Shown piece after piece: positions 1-10,903 of a DNA stretch of 64,000 nucleotides. This DNA comes from Bactrocera neohumeralis. Lineage: Eukaryota > Arthropoda > Insecta > Diptera > Tephritidae. Position numbers and translations under genes: made by a program. Every line of letters starts with the position of its first letter. Position 1 is the stretch's first letter. A model generated the notes under the pieces. It was given only the letters and a program-made list of their open reading frames with translations. It searched no databases and was not told the DNA's origin. The stretch covers positions 1 through 64,000 of the forward strand of contig NW_026094755.1 in the NCBI RefSeq assembly GCF_024586455.1, read 5' to 3'.

Positions 1-506
1 TAAACTTGATCTGGGTTCCCGGACACAGGAACTTTTTCGGTAACGAAAAAGCAGACGAGTTGGCAAAGGCAGGAGCTTTCCTCAATGAATCCGAGGCGGA
101 GCTAATACCAAGCCCGCTAGGATCGATAAAAGGAGAGATCATTAGACAATTTCAGCAAATTGCAAACAACAGTTGGAAAAACATTACAAAATGCGTCATA
201 ACTAAACAATTATGGCCAACATATGACAGGAAAAGAACAAATGATTTATTAAATAGGTCAAGAAAAAGTATTTACAGAACAACAGCTACCACAACAGGGC
301 ACTGGCCATTTGGGGAACATGCGTCCAAAATGGGATTGCCCTACAACGATATCTGCCGTGGCTGCGGAGTAGCAGGGAACAAGGAAACAATCTTCCACTT
401 TCTCTGCGAATGCCCAGCTCTAGCACAGATCCGACACAAAACACTCGGAATCCACCAAGCACCAAATCTTGAATGGATTTCCACCAAAAGCATATCGGAC
501 ATATAA
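1..506 (+). CDS. 3' end of non-LTR retrotransposon ORF2 (RNase H and C-terminal zinc finger), truncated by window edge
   Basis: The frame is open from the window edge to the stop at 504-506. It begins in the last RNase H motif (WVPGH, then GNEKADELA), which supplies the final catalytic histidine and aspartate of RNase H. The C-terminal part has a CCHC-like cluster, CRGCGVAGNKE followed by FHFLCECP, as in ORF2 proteins of many non-LTR elements. RNase H is present in the I and LOA groups and usually absent from Jockey and R1, so I infer an I/LOA-type element. Endonuclease and RT lie outside the window. The retained part is uninterrupted. The clade is uncertain without the RT. Confidence 0.75.
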   Translation, partial: NLIWVPGHRNFFGNEKADELAKAGAFLNESEAELIPSPLGSIKGEIIRQFQQIANNSWKNITKCVITKQLWPTYDRKRTNDLLNRSRKSIYRTTATTTGHWPFGEHASKMGLPYNDICRGCGVAGNKETIFHFLCECPALAQIRHKTLGIHQAPNLEWISTKSISDI

Positions 507-654
507 GTAGTTTCATCGAAACCTCAAAATGGTTTGAGAGAGAAGGTGAAACGTAATAGCAGATACAGGTGGTTCTACGAATAGTGTATCAAAATGGCAC
601 ATCAAGTGCTAATTGAGCCCGATAGGGCTGCACTCCTACCTACCTACCTACCTA
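507..654 (+). repeat. Non-LTR 3' UTR ending in (TACC)n tail
   Basis: This short untranslated region follows the ORF2 stop and ends in about five TACC/CTAC units at 635-654 rather than poly(A). Simple-repeat 3' ends are known in I- and LOA-type elements. Satellite sequence (TATACCTAAATG) starts directly after it, so the element inserted into the satellite at a site resembling its own tail. Confidence 0.65.
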
Positions 655-3600
655 TACCTAAATGCAAAACTCTGGAATTTTTCCAAAATCACTGCCGTTA
701 TGGCATTTTGTCAACTTGAGTAAGATGATGAGGTTTAATTAACTTACATATATGAAGTTACTGATTTGAAACACCTCGACATAGATTGCTAAATTAGTAT
801 ATACACAAAATTCGTTTTAATACTAAAATATAAGATTGTGGAATTTTTCCAAAATCGCTGCCGTTATGGCTTTATGTCAACTTTGGTGAGATGAAGAAGG
901 TTAATTAACATTAATATGTGAAGCTAATGATTTAAAGCAATTCAACATAGATTGCCAAATGTGTATATGCAAGAAAATCGATTTTATACCTAAATGTAAA
1001 ATTCTGGAATTTTCCAAATGCACTGCCGTTTTGGTTTTATGCCAACTTCAGTAAGATGAAGAAGGTTAATTAACTTTAATATGTGAAGCTAATGGTTTGA
1101 AGCAATTCAACATAGATTGCCAATTGTGTATATGCAAGAAAATCGATTTTATACTTAAATGTAAAATTTTGGAATTTTTCCAAATGCACTGCCGTTATGG
1201 CTTTATGGACTTTTTTCCAAAAGAACTGCTTTTATATACAACGAAAATCGGTTTTATAGTTAAATGTAAAATCGTGGAATTTTCCAAATGCACTGCCGTT
1301 TTGGCTTTATGCCAACTTCTATAAAATGAAGAAAGTTAATTTAATTTAATATGTGAATTTAAAAATTTGAAGCAACTTGATATGGATTTCTAAATGTGTA
1401 CATGCCAGAAAGTCGGTTTTATACCTAAATGCAAAATTATTGAATTTTTTTCAAATGCACTGCTTTAAAATTATGGAGTTTTTTCCAAATGCACTGCTTT
1501 TATATACATGCACGAAAATCGGTTTTATACCTAAATGTAAAATTGTGAAATTTTCCAACTGCACTGCCGTTTAAGCTTTATTCCAACTTCTATAAGATGA
1601 AGAAGGTTAATTAACTTTAACATGTGAAGCTAATAATTTGAAGCAATTTGATATGGATTTCTAAATGTGTATATGCAAGAAAATCGGTTTTATACCTAAA
1701 TGAAAAATTGTGGAATTTTTCCAAATGCACTGCCGTTTTGGCTTTATGCCAACTTCAGTAAGATGAAGAAAGTTAATTAACTTTAATATTTGAAGTTAAT
1801 GATTTGAATCAACTCGATATGGATTGCTAAATGTTCAAACGCAAGAAAATCGGTTTTATACCCAAATGTAAAATTATGGAATTTTTTCCAAATGCACTGC
1901 CGTTATGGTCTTGTGTCAACTTGAGTAAGATGAAGAAACTCTAATGTGTTAAGCTAATGATTCGAAGCAATCCTTTGTGGATTTCTAAATGTGTACATGC
2001 AGGAAAATCGGTTTTATACATAAATGGAAAATTGTTGAATTTTCCCAAATGCACTGCCGTTTTGGCTTTATGCCAACCTCTGTAATATGACGAAGGTTAG
2101 TTAACTTGAACATGTGACGTCAATGATTTGAATCAACTCGATATGGATTGCTAAATGTGTACATGCAAGGAAGTCGGTTTTATACCTAAAAGTAAAATTA
2201 TGGATTTTTTTCCAAATGCACTGCCGGTATGGCTTTATGCCAACTTCAGTAAGATGAAGAAAGTTAATTTACTTTAATATGTGAATGTTAAAATTTGAAG
2301 CAACTTGATATGGATTTTTAAATGTGTACATGCAAGAAAATCGGTTTTATACGTAAATGCAAAATTGTGGACTTTTTCCAAATGCACTGCCGTTATGGCA
2401 TTATGTCAACTTGAGTAAGATGATGAGGGTTAATTAACTTGAATATGTGAAGTTAATGATTTGAATCAACTCGATATGGATTGCTAAATGTTTAAATGTA
2501 GGAAAATCGGTTTTATACCTAAATGTAAAATTGTGGAATTTTTCCAAATGCACTGCCGTTATGGCTTTATGCCAACTTTAGTAAGATGAAGAAAGTTAAT
2601 TAACTTTAATATGTGAATTTAATAATTTGAAGCAACTTGATATGGATTTCTAAATGTGTACATGCAAGAAAATCGGTTTTATACCTAAATGTAAAATAAT
2701 GGAATTTTTTCCAAACGAACTGTAGTAAGTGTAAAATTGTGGACTTTTTCCAAATGCACTGCCGTTATTTCTTTATGTCAACTTGAGTAATATGATGAGG
2801 TTTAATTAACATATGTGAAGTTACTGATTTGAAACACCTCGACATAGATTGCTAAATTAGTATATACACAAAATTCGATTTAATATTAAAATATGATATT
2901 GTGGAATTTTTCCAAAATCGCTGCCGTTATGGCTTCATGTCAACTTTGGTGAGATGAAGAAGGTTAATTAACTTTAATATGTGAAGCTAATGACTTGAAG
3001 CAGTTCAACATGCCAAATGTGTATATGCAAGCAAATCGTTTTATACCTATGTAAATGTAAAATTCTGGAATTTTCCAAATGCACTGCCGTTTTGGCTTTA
3101 TGCCACCTTCAGTAAGATGAAGAAAGTTAATTTACTTGAATATACGAAGCTAATGATTTGTGGCAACTTGATATGGATTGCTAAATGTGTACATGCAAAA
3201 AAGTCGGTTTTATACCTAACAGTAAAATTATGGATTTTTTTTCAAATGCACTGCCGGTATGGCTTTATGCCAACTTTAGTAAGATGGAGAAGGTTAATTA
3301 ACTTTAATATGTTTAGCTAATGATTTGAGGCAACTTGATATGGATTTCTAAATGTTTAAATGCAGGAAAATCGGTTTTATACCTAAATGTAAAATTGTGG
3401 AATTTTTCCGAATGCACTGCCGTTATGGCGTTATGCCAACTTTAGTAAGATGAAGAAAGTTAATTAACTTTAATATGTGAATTTAATAATTTGAAGCAAC
3501 TTGATTTGGATTTCTAAATGTGTTCATGCAAGAAAATCGGTTTTATACCTAAATGTAAAATTATGGAATTTTTTTTAAATGCACTGCCTATATGTATATG

Positions 3601-4987
3601 CAAGAAAATCGGTTTTATACCTAAGTGTAAAATTGTGGACTTTTTTCCAAATGCACTGCCGTTATGGCTTTATGTCAACTTGAGTAAGATGAAGAAGTTT
3701 AGTTAACTTGAGTATGTGACGTTAATGATTTGAATCAACTCGATATGGATTGCTAAATGTTTAAATGCCGGAAAATCGGTTTTATACCTAAATGTAAAAT
3801 TTTGGAATTTTTCCAAATGCACTGCCGTTTTGGCTTTATGCCAACTTAGTAAGATGAAGAAAGTTAGTTAACTTTAATATGTGAATTTAATAATTTGAAT
3901 CAACTCGATATGGATTGCTAAATGTTTAAATTCAGGAAAGTCGGTTTTATACCTAAATGTAAAATTCTGGAATTTTCCAAATGTGCCAGAAAAACGGTTT
4001 TATACCTAAATGTAAAATTATTGAATTTTTTCCAAATGCACTGCTTTAAAAATATGGAATTTTTTCCAAATGCACTGCTTTTATATATATGCACGAAAAT
4101 TGGTTTTATACCTAAATGCAAAATTTTGGACTTTTTCCAAATGCACTGCCGTTATGGCTTTATGTCAACTTGAGTAACATGTTAAGGGTTAATTAACTTT
4201 AATATGTGAAGCTTATGATTTGAAGCAATTCGTTGTGGATTTCTAAATGTGTATATGCAGGAAAATCGGTTTTATACCTAAATGTAAAATTCTGTAATTT
4301 TCCAAATGCACTGTCGTTTTGGCTTTATGCCAACTTTAGTAAGATAAAGAAGGTTAATTAACATTAATATGTGAAGCTAGTGATTTAAAGCCATTCGATA
4401 TACATATATTGCCAAATGTGTATATGCAAGAAAATCGGTTTTATACCTCAATGTAAAATTGTGGAATTTTTCCAAATGCCGTTTTGGCTTTATGCAAATT
4501 TCTGTAAGATGGGGAAGGTTAATTAACTTTAATATGTGAAGTTAATGATTTGAGTCAACTCAATATGGATTTCTAAATGTGTACATGCCAGAAAATCGGT
4601 TTTGTACCTAAATGTAAAATTCTGGAATTTTTCCAAATTCACTGCCGTTATGGCTTTATGCCAACTTTAGTAAGATGAAGAAAGTTAATTAACTTTAATA
4701 TGTGAATTTAAAAATTTGAAGCAACTTGATATGGATTTCTGAATGTGTACATGCCAGAAAGTCGGTTTTTTACCTAAATGTAAAATTATGGATTTTTTTC
4801 CAAATGCACTGCTTTTATATATATGCAAGAAAATTGGTTTTATACCTAAATGCAAAATTGTGGAATTTTTCCAAATGCACTGCCGTTATAGCTTTATGTC
4901 AACTTGAGTAACATGTTAAGGGTTAATTAACTTTAATATGTGAAGCTTATGATTTAAAGCAATTCTTTGTGGATTTCTAAATATGTA
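652..4987 (+). repeat. Satellite array, ~165-bp monomer, block 1
   Basis: About 26 head-to-tail monomers. Spacing between successive GTAAGATGAAGAA boxes is 165-168 bp (for example 886, 1051; 1592, 1758, 1925), with occasional shorter units. Each monomer carries AAATCGGTTTTATACC, CCAAATGCACTGCCGTT, GGCTTTATGCCAACTT and the palindrome GTTAATTAAC. Some units (near 1500, 3590, 4085, 4815) lose about 100 bp and leave a ~67-bp subunit beginning at ATGCAAGAAAATCGG. Monomers differ by point changes and small indels. Many short ORFs cross the block but are by-products of the repeat. There is no gene. The same repeat returns at 19.2, 23.4, 34.8, 35.7 and 61.3 kb. Confidence 0.95.
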
Positions 4988-5382
4988 AGTTAACTCGAAA
5001 CGCAAACCACCAAAATACCAAGTCAGCATTGTCTGCCTAACATCCGTTTCAGGCAATGCTGAACATTAACACCACCCCAGTCCATGACCAACGGCCCGAG
5101 TTATGATCCAACGACAAGCAACAACAAACGATACTCACAAGCTACCGTAGCCGTGGGATCCGCTGGCGCAGCACAAATATAGCGCAAACAAGCGACGACT
5201 TACACTACACGCAAGTCGGCGTAATTGTGGGATTCGTTGGCACTGCATCTGACAAAACATAGCAACGACAGCGACGACGGCAGCGGCAGTGAGGACGGCT
5301 TAGGCTTAGACTTAAGAGTAAGAATGTTTTAGAGTTAGTCTGATCGAATCCGAATAAAGCGCACTAGTGCCTAAAAATAACT
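4988..5382 (+). repeat. LTR, errantivirus family A copy 1
   Basis: The LTR starts AGTTAACTCG and ends AATAACT, the gypsy-group AGTTA...AACT form. It is followed by a primer-binding site TGGCGCCCAAC, complementary to the 3' end of tRNA-Lys. It is almost identical to the sequence at 36233-36629 and, apart from a ~48-bp deletion, to the start of the 3' LTR at 56431. It contains AATAAA at 5353, a likely polyadenylation signal, and the palindrome GCACTAGTGC at 5361-5370. The left flank is satellite. Confidence 0.85.
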
Positions 5383-6193
5383 GGCGCCCAACCAGGTAAA
5401 GATGATACGAAGGATTCTGCAGAAAGTAAAAATCACCAAGGTATTTTGCGGTGGAGTGTTTTTAATGACTTCAAGGAACCCAAGGACTCACAAAGAATCG
5501 CTACAATCTTTAAAAACGTATCCTACAAGGACTACTAGGATCCGAGGATTCATCAGAAAGCAGTTTATAATAAAAAACATGTTTCGAGTATTGTAAGTAG
5601 AGTGCTTATTAAAATAAAAACATTATAATTTCTTTTGAATTAAAACTAAGTTTTCAAAATAGACGGAAAGGAATTTATTTTAGAAAATAAGGAGATAATC
5701 ATAAAATTTTGTGAAACAAATTTTCCAGAGTTTAATAAAAAAGAAACAGTGTAGTCTTTTCTCAAAAACGTTGTGTTTAGAAACAGAATGTGTGAAGAAA
5801 ATTGTAAAAAATTACTGAAATTATCTAGCCATGTCAACAAAAGTGTGTGATTGATTAATTCGACTATAGGAACGGTTACAAGTCTATTCAATTTTAATTT
5901 CCAAGTCTATGAGTAACTCAAAATTAGAAAACCTCTTAGAAAGAATTATTAAACTACAGGTGACCAGTAAAATGGATTCAAATCAGGTAACCGCAGTGGT
6001 TCAAGCAGCCGTCTCAAGCGCTCTTGAACAACAAAGACAGACTTTCGAGGTTATGCTCCAACAATTAACGGAGCAAATGACTACATTGACCACTGCTCAA
6101 ACGCCAAAAATATACCAACCGGTAAAAATATTACCGAATGTAAAGTGTGACGAACCCCTTGATCTGGTAAAATCATTACCAGAATTTGACGGG
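5383..6193 (+). pseudogene. gag: Errantivirus A leader and truncated gag (copy 1)
   Basis: Positions 5383-5908 are untranslated leader with no gene. The gag frame opens with ATG at 5909. The N-terminal ~95 residues are nearly the same as the family A gag at 37201, including a coiled-coil-like stretch with QAAVSSALEQQRQTFE and a conserved PEFDG. The frame is cut at GACGGG (6193), exactly where another LTR begins. Capsid and everything downstream are missing, so this is a 5' fragment of an insect errantivirus. Confidence 0.8.
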
Positions 6194-6940
6194 AGTTATA
6201 TCGTCACATCAGCCCCCACCAAAGCTCAGAAGGCACCAATAGAATAATAAAAACATATCATTAAATTTATTTTATTATTTGAGGCATTGCAACAACTGTA
6301 ATTAATACTTACTTCCTGTTATCAACTTTTGTGCAATTGTTGTTGTTTTATTTTTTACTGACTCATCAAATTTATTTTACTTGCTTGACTTCATAAGGCA
6401 CCAATGGAATAGTAAGAACATGTCATTAAATTTGTTTTATTATTTAAAACATTGCAAAAGTTGTCATTAATACTTACTTGCAAAAATTGTAATTAATACT
6501 TACTTCCTGTTATCAACTTTTGTGCAATTATTATTGTTTTAATTTTACTGACTTATCAAATTTATTGTACTTGCTTGACTTCGTGTGGAATTGGTTTGAG
6601 AAATAAAAATCATTATTGGTGTAACCTTCGAAGAAATGAGGTGTTTAAAGTGTTTTATTTGAACGGAAGAAATTTTGAGCAACATAACTGGCGCAATCGA
6701 AAAGCCCGTTGGCTCGTCGGGTCGAAACTAAGAGTGCTAACGAAATAAAACTTTGTGAATCCTTGGACCACATAAGGGGCCGCCTGTTCTAAATCCGAGG
6801 GAATATCGGACGGAAAACAAATACCCAGAGCACATTGGTATAGGCCACAAGGAGATAAGTGAACCGTTGGAAAAAAGGACCTACACCCCTCATGCATTCC
6901 ATTCCCATAGGGGCTCTGTAAGTAAATGAGCGGTTATTAA
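6194..6940 (+). mobile_element. LTR and leader of a second errantivirus (17.6/Tom-like)
   Basis: The LTR spans 6194-6689, starting AGTTATATCG and ending AACATAACT. It is followed by TGGCGCAATCG, a primer-binding site of the tRNA-Ser type used by 17.6/297/Tom elements. The LTR contains a ~165-bp tandem duplication beginning at AAGGCACCAAT (6231 and 6396). The leader 6690-6940 includes CTGTAAGTAAATG, a possible splice donor of the kind used for env mRNA. No gag follows, so the element is truncated at the AT-rich tract. The tRNA assignment rests on the first bases only. Confidence 0.6.
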
Positions 6941-7137
6941 ATTACATATATATATAAAATAAAAAAAATAGCAATAAAAATAAAAAAAATAAAAAAAATT
7001 TATGAATAGTTAACATACTCGTATGTACATAAATATATTGTGAATGTAGATGAAATTAGAAAAATTTTAAATAAAAATATATTAATTCAAAATAAAGATA
7101 GGAAGGATCATTAAAAAAAACAAAAAAAAAATATATA
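6941..7137. other. AT-rich low-complexity spacer
   Basis: The tract is made of (TA)n and A-rich runs between the errantivirus leader and the Helitron 5' end. It has no coding potential or recognisable element. Confidence 0.8.
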
Positions 7138-7789
7138 TCTAATATATAAAATTCTCGTGTCCCGGTGTACGTTATTGAACTCCTCTGAAACCGTTCGACC
7201 GATTTTCGTGAATCTTAGCGTGCATATCGGCTAGGGTGGAGAATCGGACAACATCTATTTTTCATCCCCCTAAATGTTAAGGGAAATTGGAAAAGTAACA
7301 TTTTTCCATACAAATTTTTTTATCAATTTTTGTTTGTTTTGTTTTTCAAAATTTTTGTTTGTCAAATATTTGAATCATTCAATTTCGGTCGCATGATTTT
7401 TTTATTCCGGCTGTTCAAAAGAAAAATTATTGAGAATTATTCAGTGAAAACGTTATGTTTCACATAAAAATATCAATTACAGGTTGAAATTTCTTACGAA
7501 GCCACGAAGACGTCGCGCTAATATCGGTCGGCGTTCGTTTTGCCATCAACGTATGGCAGCCCAAGACAAATGAACGACTACTCCCAGGATGCAATGACAT
7601 ATGTACATGTGGAATTATGGAACGCGATCTTTCAGCAAGCGATCGTCTCGATGTCCCAGCACGACTTTTCAAACAACAGCAGCGATGTTTGATGTACTTT
7701 ATCTTGAAGCAACATATGGTACATACATATATATGGTGCTGTTAGATGCTGGATGTATTCTTTGAGTAGCAAAAAAAAGTTAGCCGCAC

Positions 7790-7983
7790 GCACACATTCT
7801 TCTTTGGATGGTGGATGGTGGTAACACCAGATCAAACTGATGAACTCATTTCTGCGAAAATTCCTGATGCAGAGAAAGATACAGTATTATACCAAATGTT
7901 GAAAACCAATATGGTTCATGGACCTTGCGGACACCACAATCCCACTTGGGGTTGTATGTCTGACAATAAATGCACGAAAACCC
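7790..7983 (+). pseudogene. Helitron Rep fragment with HUH motif
   Basis: Translation gives PHAHILLWM, the two-histidine HUH metal-binding motif of rolling-circle Rep proteins. A one-base frame change then leads to VVTPDQTDELISAKIPD and MVHGPCGHHNP, sequences conserved in the Helitron-like N domain. The reading ends at KCTK (7983), where unrelated sequence begins. The same block in Helitron 2 (21741-22043) reads through without the frame change. The fragment is non-functional. Confidence 0.8.
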
Positions 7984-9032
7984 GTCGAACTCCGTTTCGT
8001 TATTGAACTCCTCTGAAACCGCTCGACCGATTTTTGTGAATCTTAGCGTGCATATCGGCTAGGATGGAGAATCGGACAACATCTATTTTTCATCATCCTA
8101 AATGTTAAGGGTGGTACACCTATAAATTTTTTTAACTTTCCGCGAAGAAAATTAAAAATTTTCTAAAATCGGGAAGTTATTGGTTGTTAAAGTTATTGGA
8201 CCCGCTTATAACTTTTGAACGGATGAAGCGATTCAACCCTACCCAACGGCATTTCAAAGAGTTTTACTTAACTTAGATTTTCTAAAATTTTGAGCCGATT
8301 CGGATCGCTAGATTTCGAGAAAACTCAAAAAAGAACAACAAAAAAAAATTTTCAAAAGTGGTTTTTTGGGAATAACTTCTAAACGGCTATATCGATCATT
8401 TCCATAAACTAATCAGCACTCAACCTCACAAAACTACGCCGATTACCGCAAACAGGGTCAAAATTGATCAATTTTCTTGCGAGAAATCGTTCACGAAAGA
8501 AATCGCAAAAATAGATTTTTTTTAAATAACTCTGAAACGACTCGACCGATTAATTCTGAAGACTTATCAGCTTTCGACTCTGAAAAATCACGTCGATGGC
8601 CGCAAACCGTGTCAAAATCGGTTGATTTGTTCGTGAGATATCGTTGACGAAATTCTATCCGCATATCCGCAATAGGGTTGCAAGATGGCAATTGAATATT
8701 ACAATTGTAGTACGATAAATTCTTATTCATAGTTCATAATTTCAAGTTTTATTAATTATGAGAGTAGGGATGAGGACGATGCCGGTCTCCTGTCTTACTC
8801 ACTATACATTTTCCAGCCATTTTTTTTGGTTTTATTTGTGTATCAATCGTAGCAGTCACTGTTATACCTATTTCTTTAATTCTTCTGTGCAACTCTCATG
8901 TTAATTTTACTGTCATCATAAATTTATCATTCATTTCCAGTGCAATAATTATTTATTTACAATTTATTAATCTGACAAAGACAGTTTTAACTCTCAGTTT
9001 ATTAAGTGATATCATGTAAATAAACACGTGTT
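7984..9032. other. Insertion inside Helitron 1 gene, including a second Helitron 5' end fragment
   Basis: Positions 8001-8115 repeat the element's own 5' sequence of 7167-7290 (GTTATTGAACTCCTCTGAAA through CTAAATGTTAAGGG) with few changes. Positions 8120-8700 hold roughly three imperfect repeats of ~135 bp, each beginning ATAACTT..GAACGG or similar and ending near CGTGAGATATCGTTGACGAAA. Positions 8730-9032 are AT-rich and I assign nothing to them. Helicase coding resumes at 9033. Confidence 0.6.
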
Positions 9033-10612
9033 GTAAGCTCCCGTCAACAACGGCCATTTCCTAAAGATTTTACTAACGATACGGTCACGCATGTTGACGG
9101 ATATCCAATATATCGTCGAAGAAGTACCGAAAATGGCGGACAATCTTTCATTAAAGCTATCAGCAACGCAGACATCTACATTGACAATCGTTGGGTGGTA
9201 CCATATTCACATCTGCTAAGCAAAACATTCAATGCTCATATTAATGTTGAGTCATGCAGTTCGGTGAAGAGTATCAAATATATTTGCAAATATGTGAATA
9301 AAAGGAGTGATATGGCTGTATTTAAAATTGAAAATACTAATGTATGTACATTCTCTTCCGTTGAATCAAAATGATGAAATTACGAATTACCAAATTGGCC
9401 GGTATGTCAGTTCCAATGAAGCTGTCTGGCGTATATTCGGTTTCCCAATTCTTGAACGGGATCCAGCAGTTATCCAATTAGCTGTCCACCTTGAAAACGG
9501 CCAGCGCGTATATTTCACGAACGATACAGTGCTTGATCGTGCTATAAATCCACCAAAAACTACGCTGACCGAATTTTTTGAAATGTGCAATCGTGCGGAT
9601 GCTTTTGGTGCCTTCGCACAAACACTTCTCTACTCTGAAGTTCCACGGTATTTTACATGGGCTCAAAAAAAAAAAATGGATACCCCGCAAGCAAGGGACA
9701 CCAGTTGATGCGCACCCCGGTTTATTTAAATCAATTACTTTGGGTCGTGTATATACAGTCAATCCAAGGCAGACTGAGTGCTTTTACCTGCGACTATTGG
9801 TGGTTAATGTCACCGGGCCATTGTCATTTCAAGATATACGTAAGGTAGATGGACAACAGTACCCTACGTATAAAGATGCATGCCTTGCTCTTGGCTTGCT
9901 AGAAGACGACAATCATTGGGACAGTACGCTTGCTGAAGCAACATTAAACTGCACAGGATCACAAATTCGTCTACTATTTGCTATAGTACTGACTACATGT
10001 TTCCCGGCCCGAGCACAAATGTTGTCGGATAATCACAAAGATTCAATGACTGATGATATATTGTATCGACATCGTACAAGGCGCAATGATCTAACGATAT
10101 CATTCAGAGATGCAATGTACAATGAAACATTTATTGCTATCGAGGATCTTTGCATTGCTATTGTGAATTTGCCAATCAGTCATTTCGGTATGAGCTCACC
10201 GAATCGAAGTGCATCTGATTTACTCAACACAGATATCAATCGTGAACTACAGTACGATACTGTAGAAATCGCAGGCATTGTTAGTCGCAATGTTCCACTA
10301 CTAAATGACGAACAAAAAATTATTTACGACCGCATCATGCTGGCAGTTTCAGCAGGACAAGGAGGGTTCTTTTTTTTGGATGCACCAGGTGGAACTGGCA
10401 AAACATTCCTTATTTCGTTACTTCTGGCCGAGATACGTTCCAAAAATGACATCGCATTGGCCGTATGTGGCTTAGATTTGGAAACACCATGCATTTCCCA
10501 CGGACAACTATATGTGGCATGTTCTCGCGTGAGAAACCCCTCCAGTTTGCTTGTGTTGGCTAAAGACGGACTAACCAAGAATATTGTACACTCTATTGCA
10601 CTGAGACATTAA
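9033..10612 (+). pseudogene. Helitron Rep/helicase remnant
   Basis: Frame 1 (to 9697) has the Rep-family blocks DGYPIYRRRS, KYICKYVNKRSD and YQIGRYVSSNEAVWRIFGFP. Frame 2 (to the stop at 10612) has VNVTGPLSFQDIR and LNDEQKIIYDRIM, then Walker A GGTGKTFLISLLLAEIRS of the PIF1-like SF1 helicase. Directly after this it jumps to ISHGQLYVACSRVRNPSSL, which is helicase motif VI. Motifs Ia-V, including Walker B, have therefore been deleted. The switch of frame falls in the A10 run at 9666-9675. The helicase unwinds DNA during rolling-circle transposition; this copy cannot. Confidence 0.85.
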
Positions 10613-10903
10613 TTTTTTTTTTTTCAATTGCCATAATTGATAGGATAATATGAATAATTATTTTTGATATTTAAAAAGCTATCAAAAATCGTAATTTAAA
10701 ATATATTCGTTACTTTAATAAGGATTAATTTATTAACTTAAATAAAGCATACTTTCATTGTTTATAATGCTTTCGATTATAAGTACATCCCCGCACACTT
10801 AGTAGTAGATTGTTATTTTTATTGAACTAAAAAAATGTTTCCTAGAAATAATATATGTACATGGCAAAACAGCGTTTGCCGGGTTAGCTAGTATATATAT
10901 ATA

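Larger units (their letters stand above)
7138..10891 (+). mobile_element. Helitron 1, decayed
   Basis: The 5' end is TCTAATATATAAAATTCTCG preceded by A. The 3' end is GCCGGGTTAGCTAG followed by T. These match the Helitron rule of TC...CTRR inserted between A and T. Inside are pieces of a Rep/helicase gene, including the HUH signature PHAHILLW (about 7790) and a Walker A GGTGKTF (about 10390). The gene is broken by a ~1-kb insertion (7984-9032), a frameshift in an A-run (9666-9675) and an internal helicase deletion. Positions 10613-10891 are the non-coding 3' end. Confidence 0.85.

Noticed and set aside
1097..4911. Many 60-80 codon ORFs with shared words such as KSVLYLN and FFQMHC
   Set aside because: They are the satellite monomer read in frame. 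They follow its period and break with its indels, so they are not genes.
652..4987. CRISPR-like array of regular repeats
   Set aside because: The repeated unit is the whole ~165-bp monomer with no unique spacers, and the context is a fly genome. It is a satellite.
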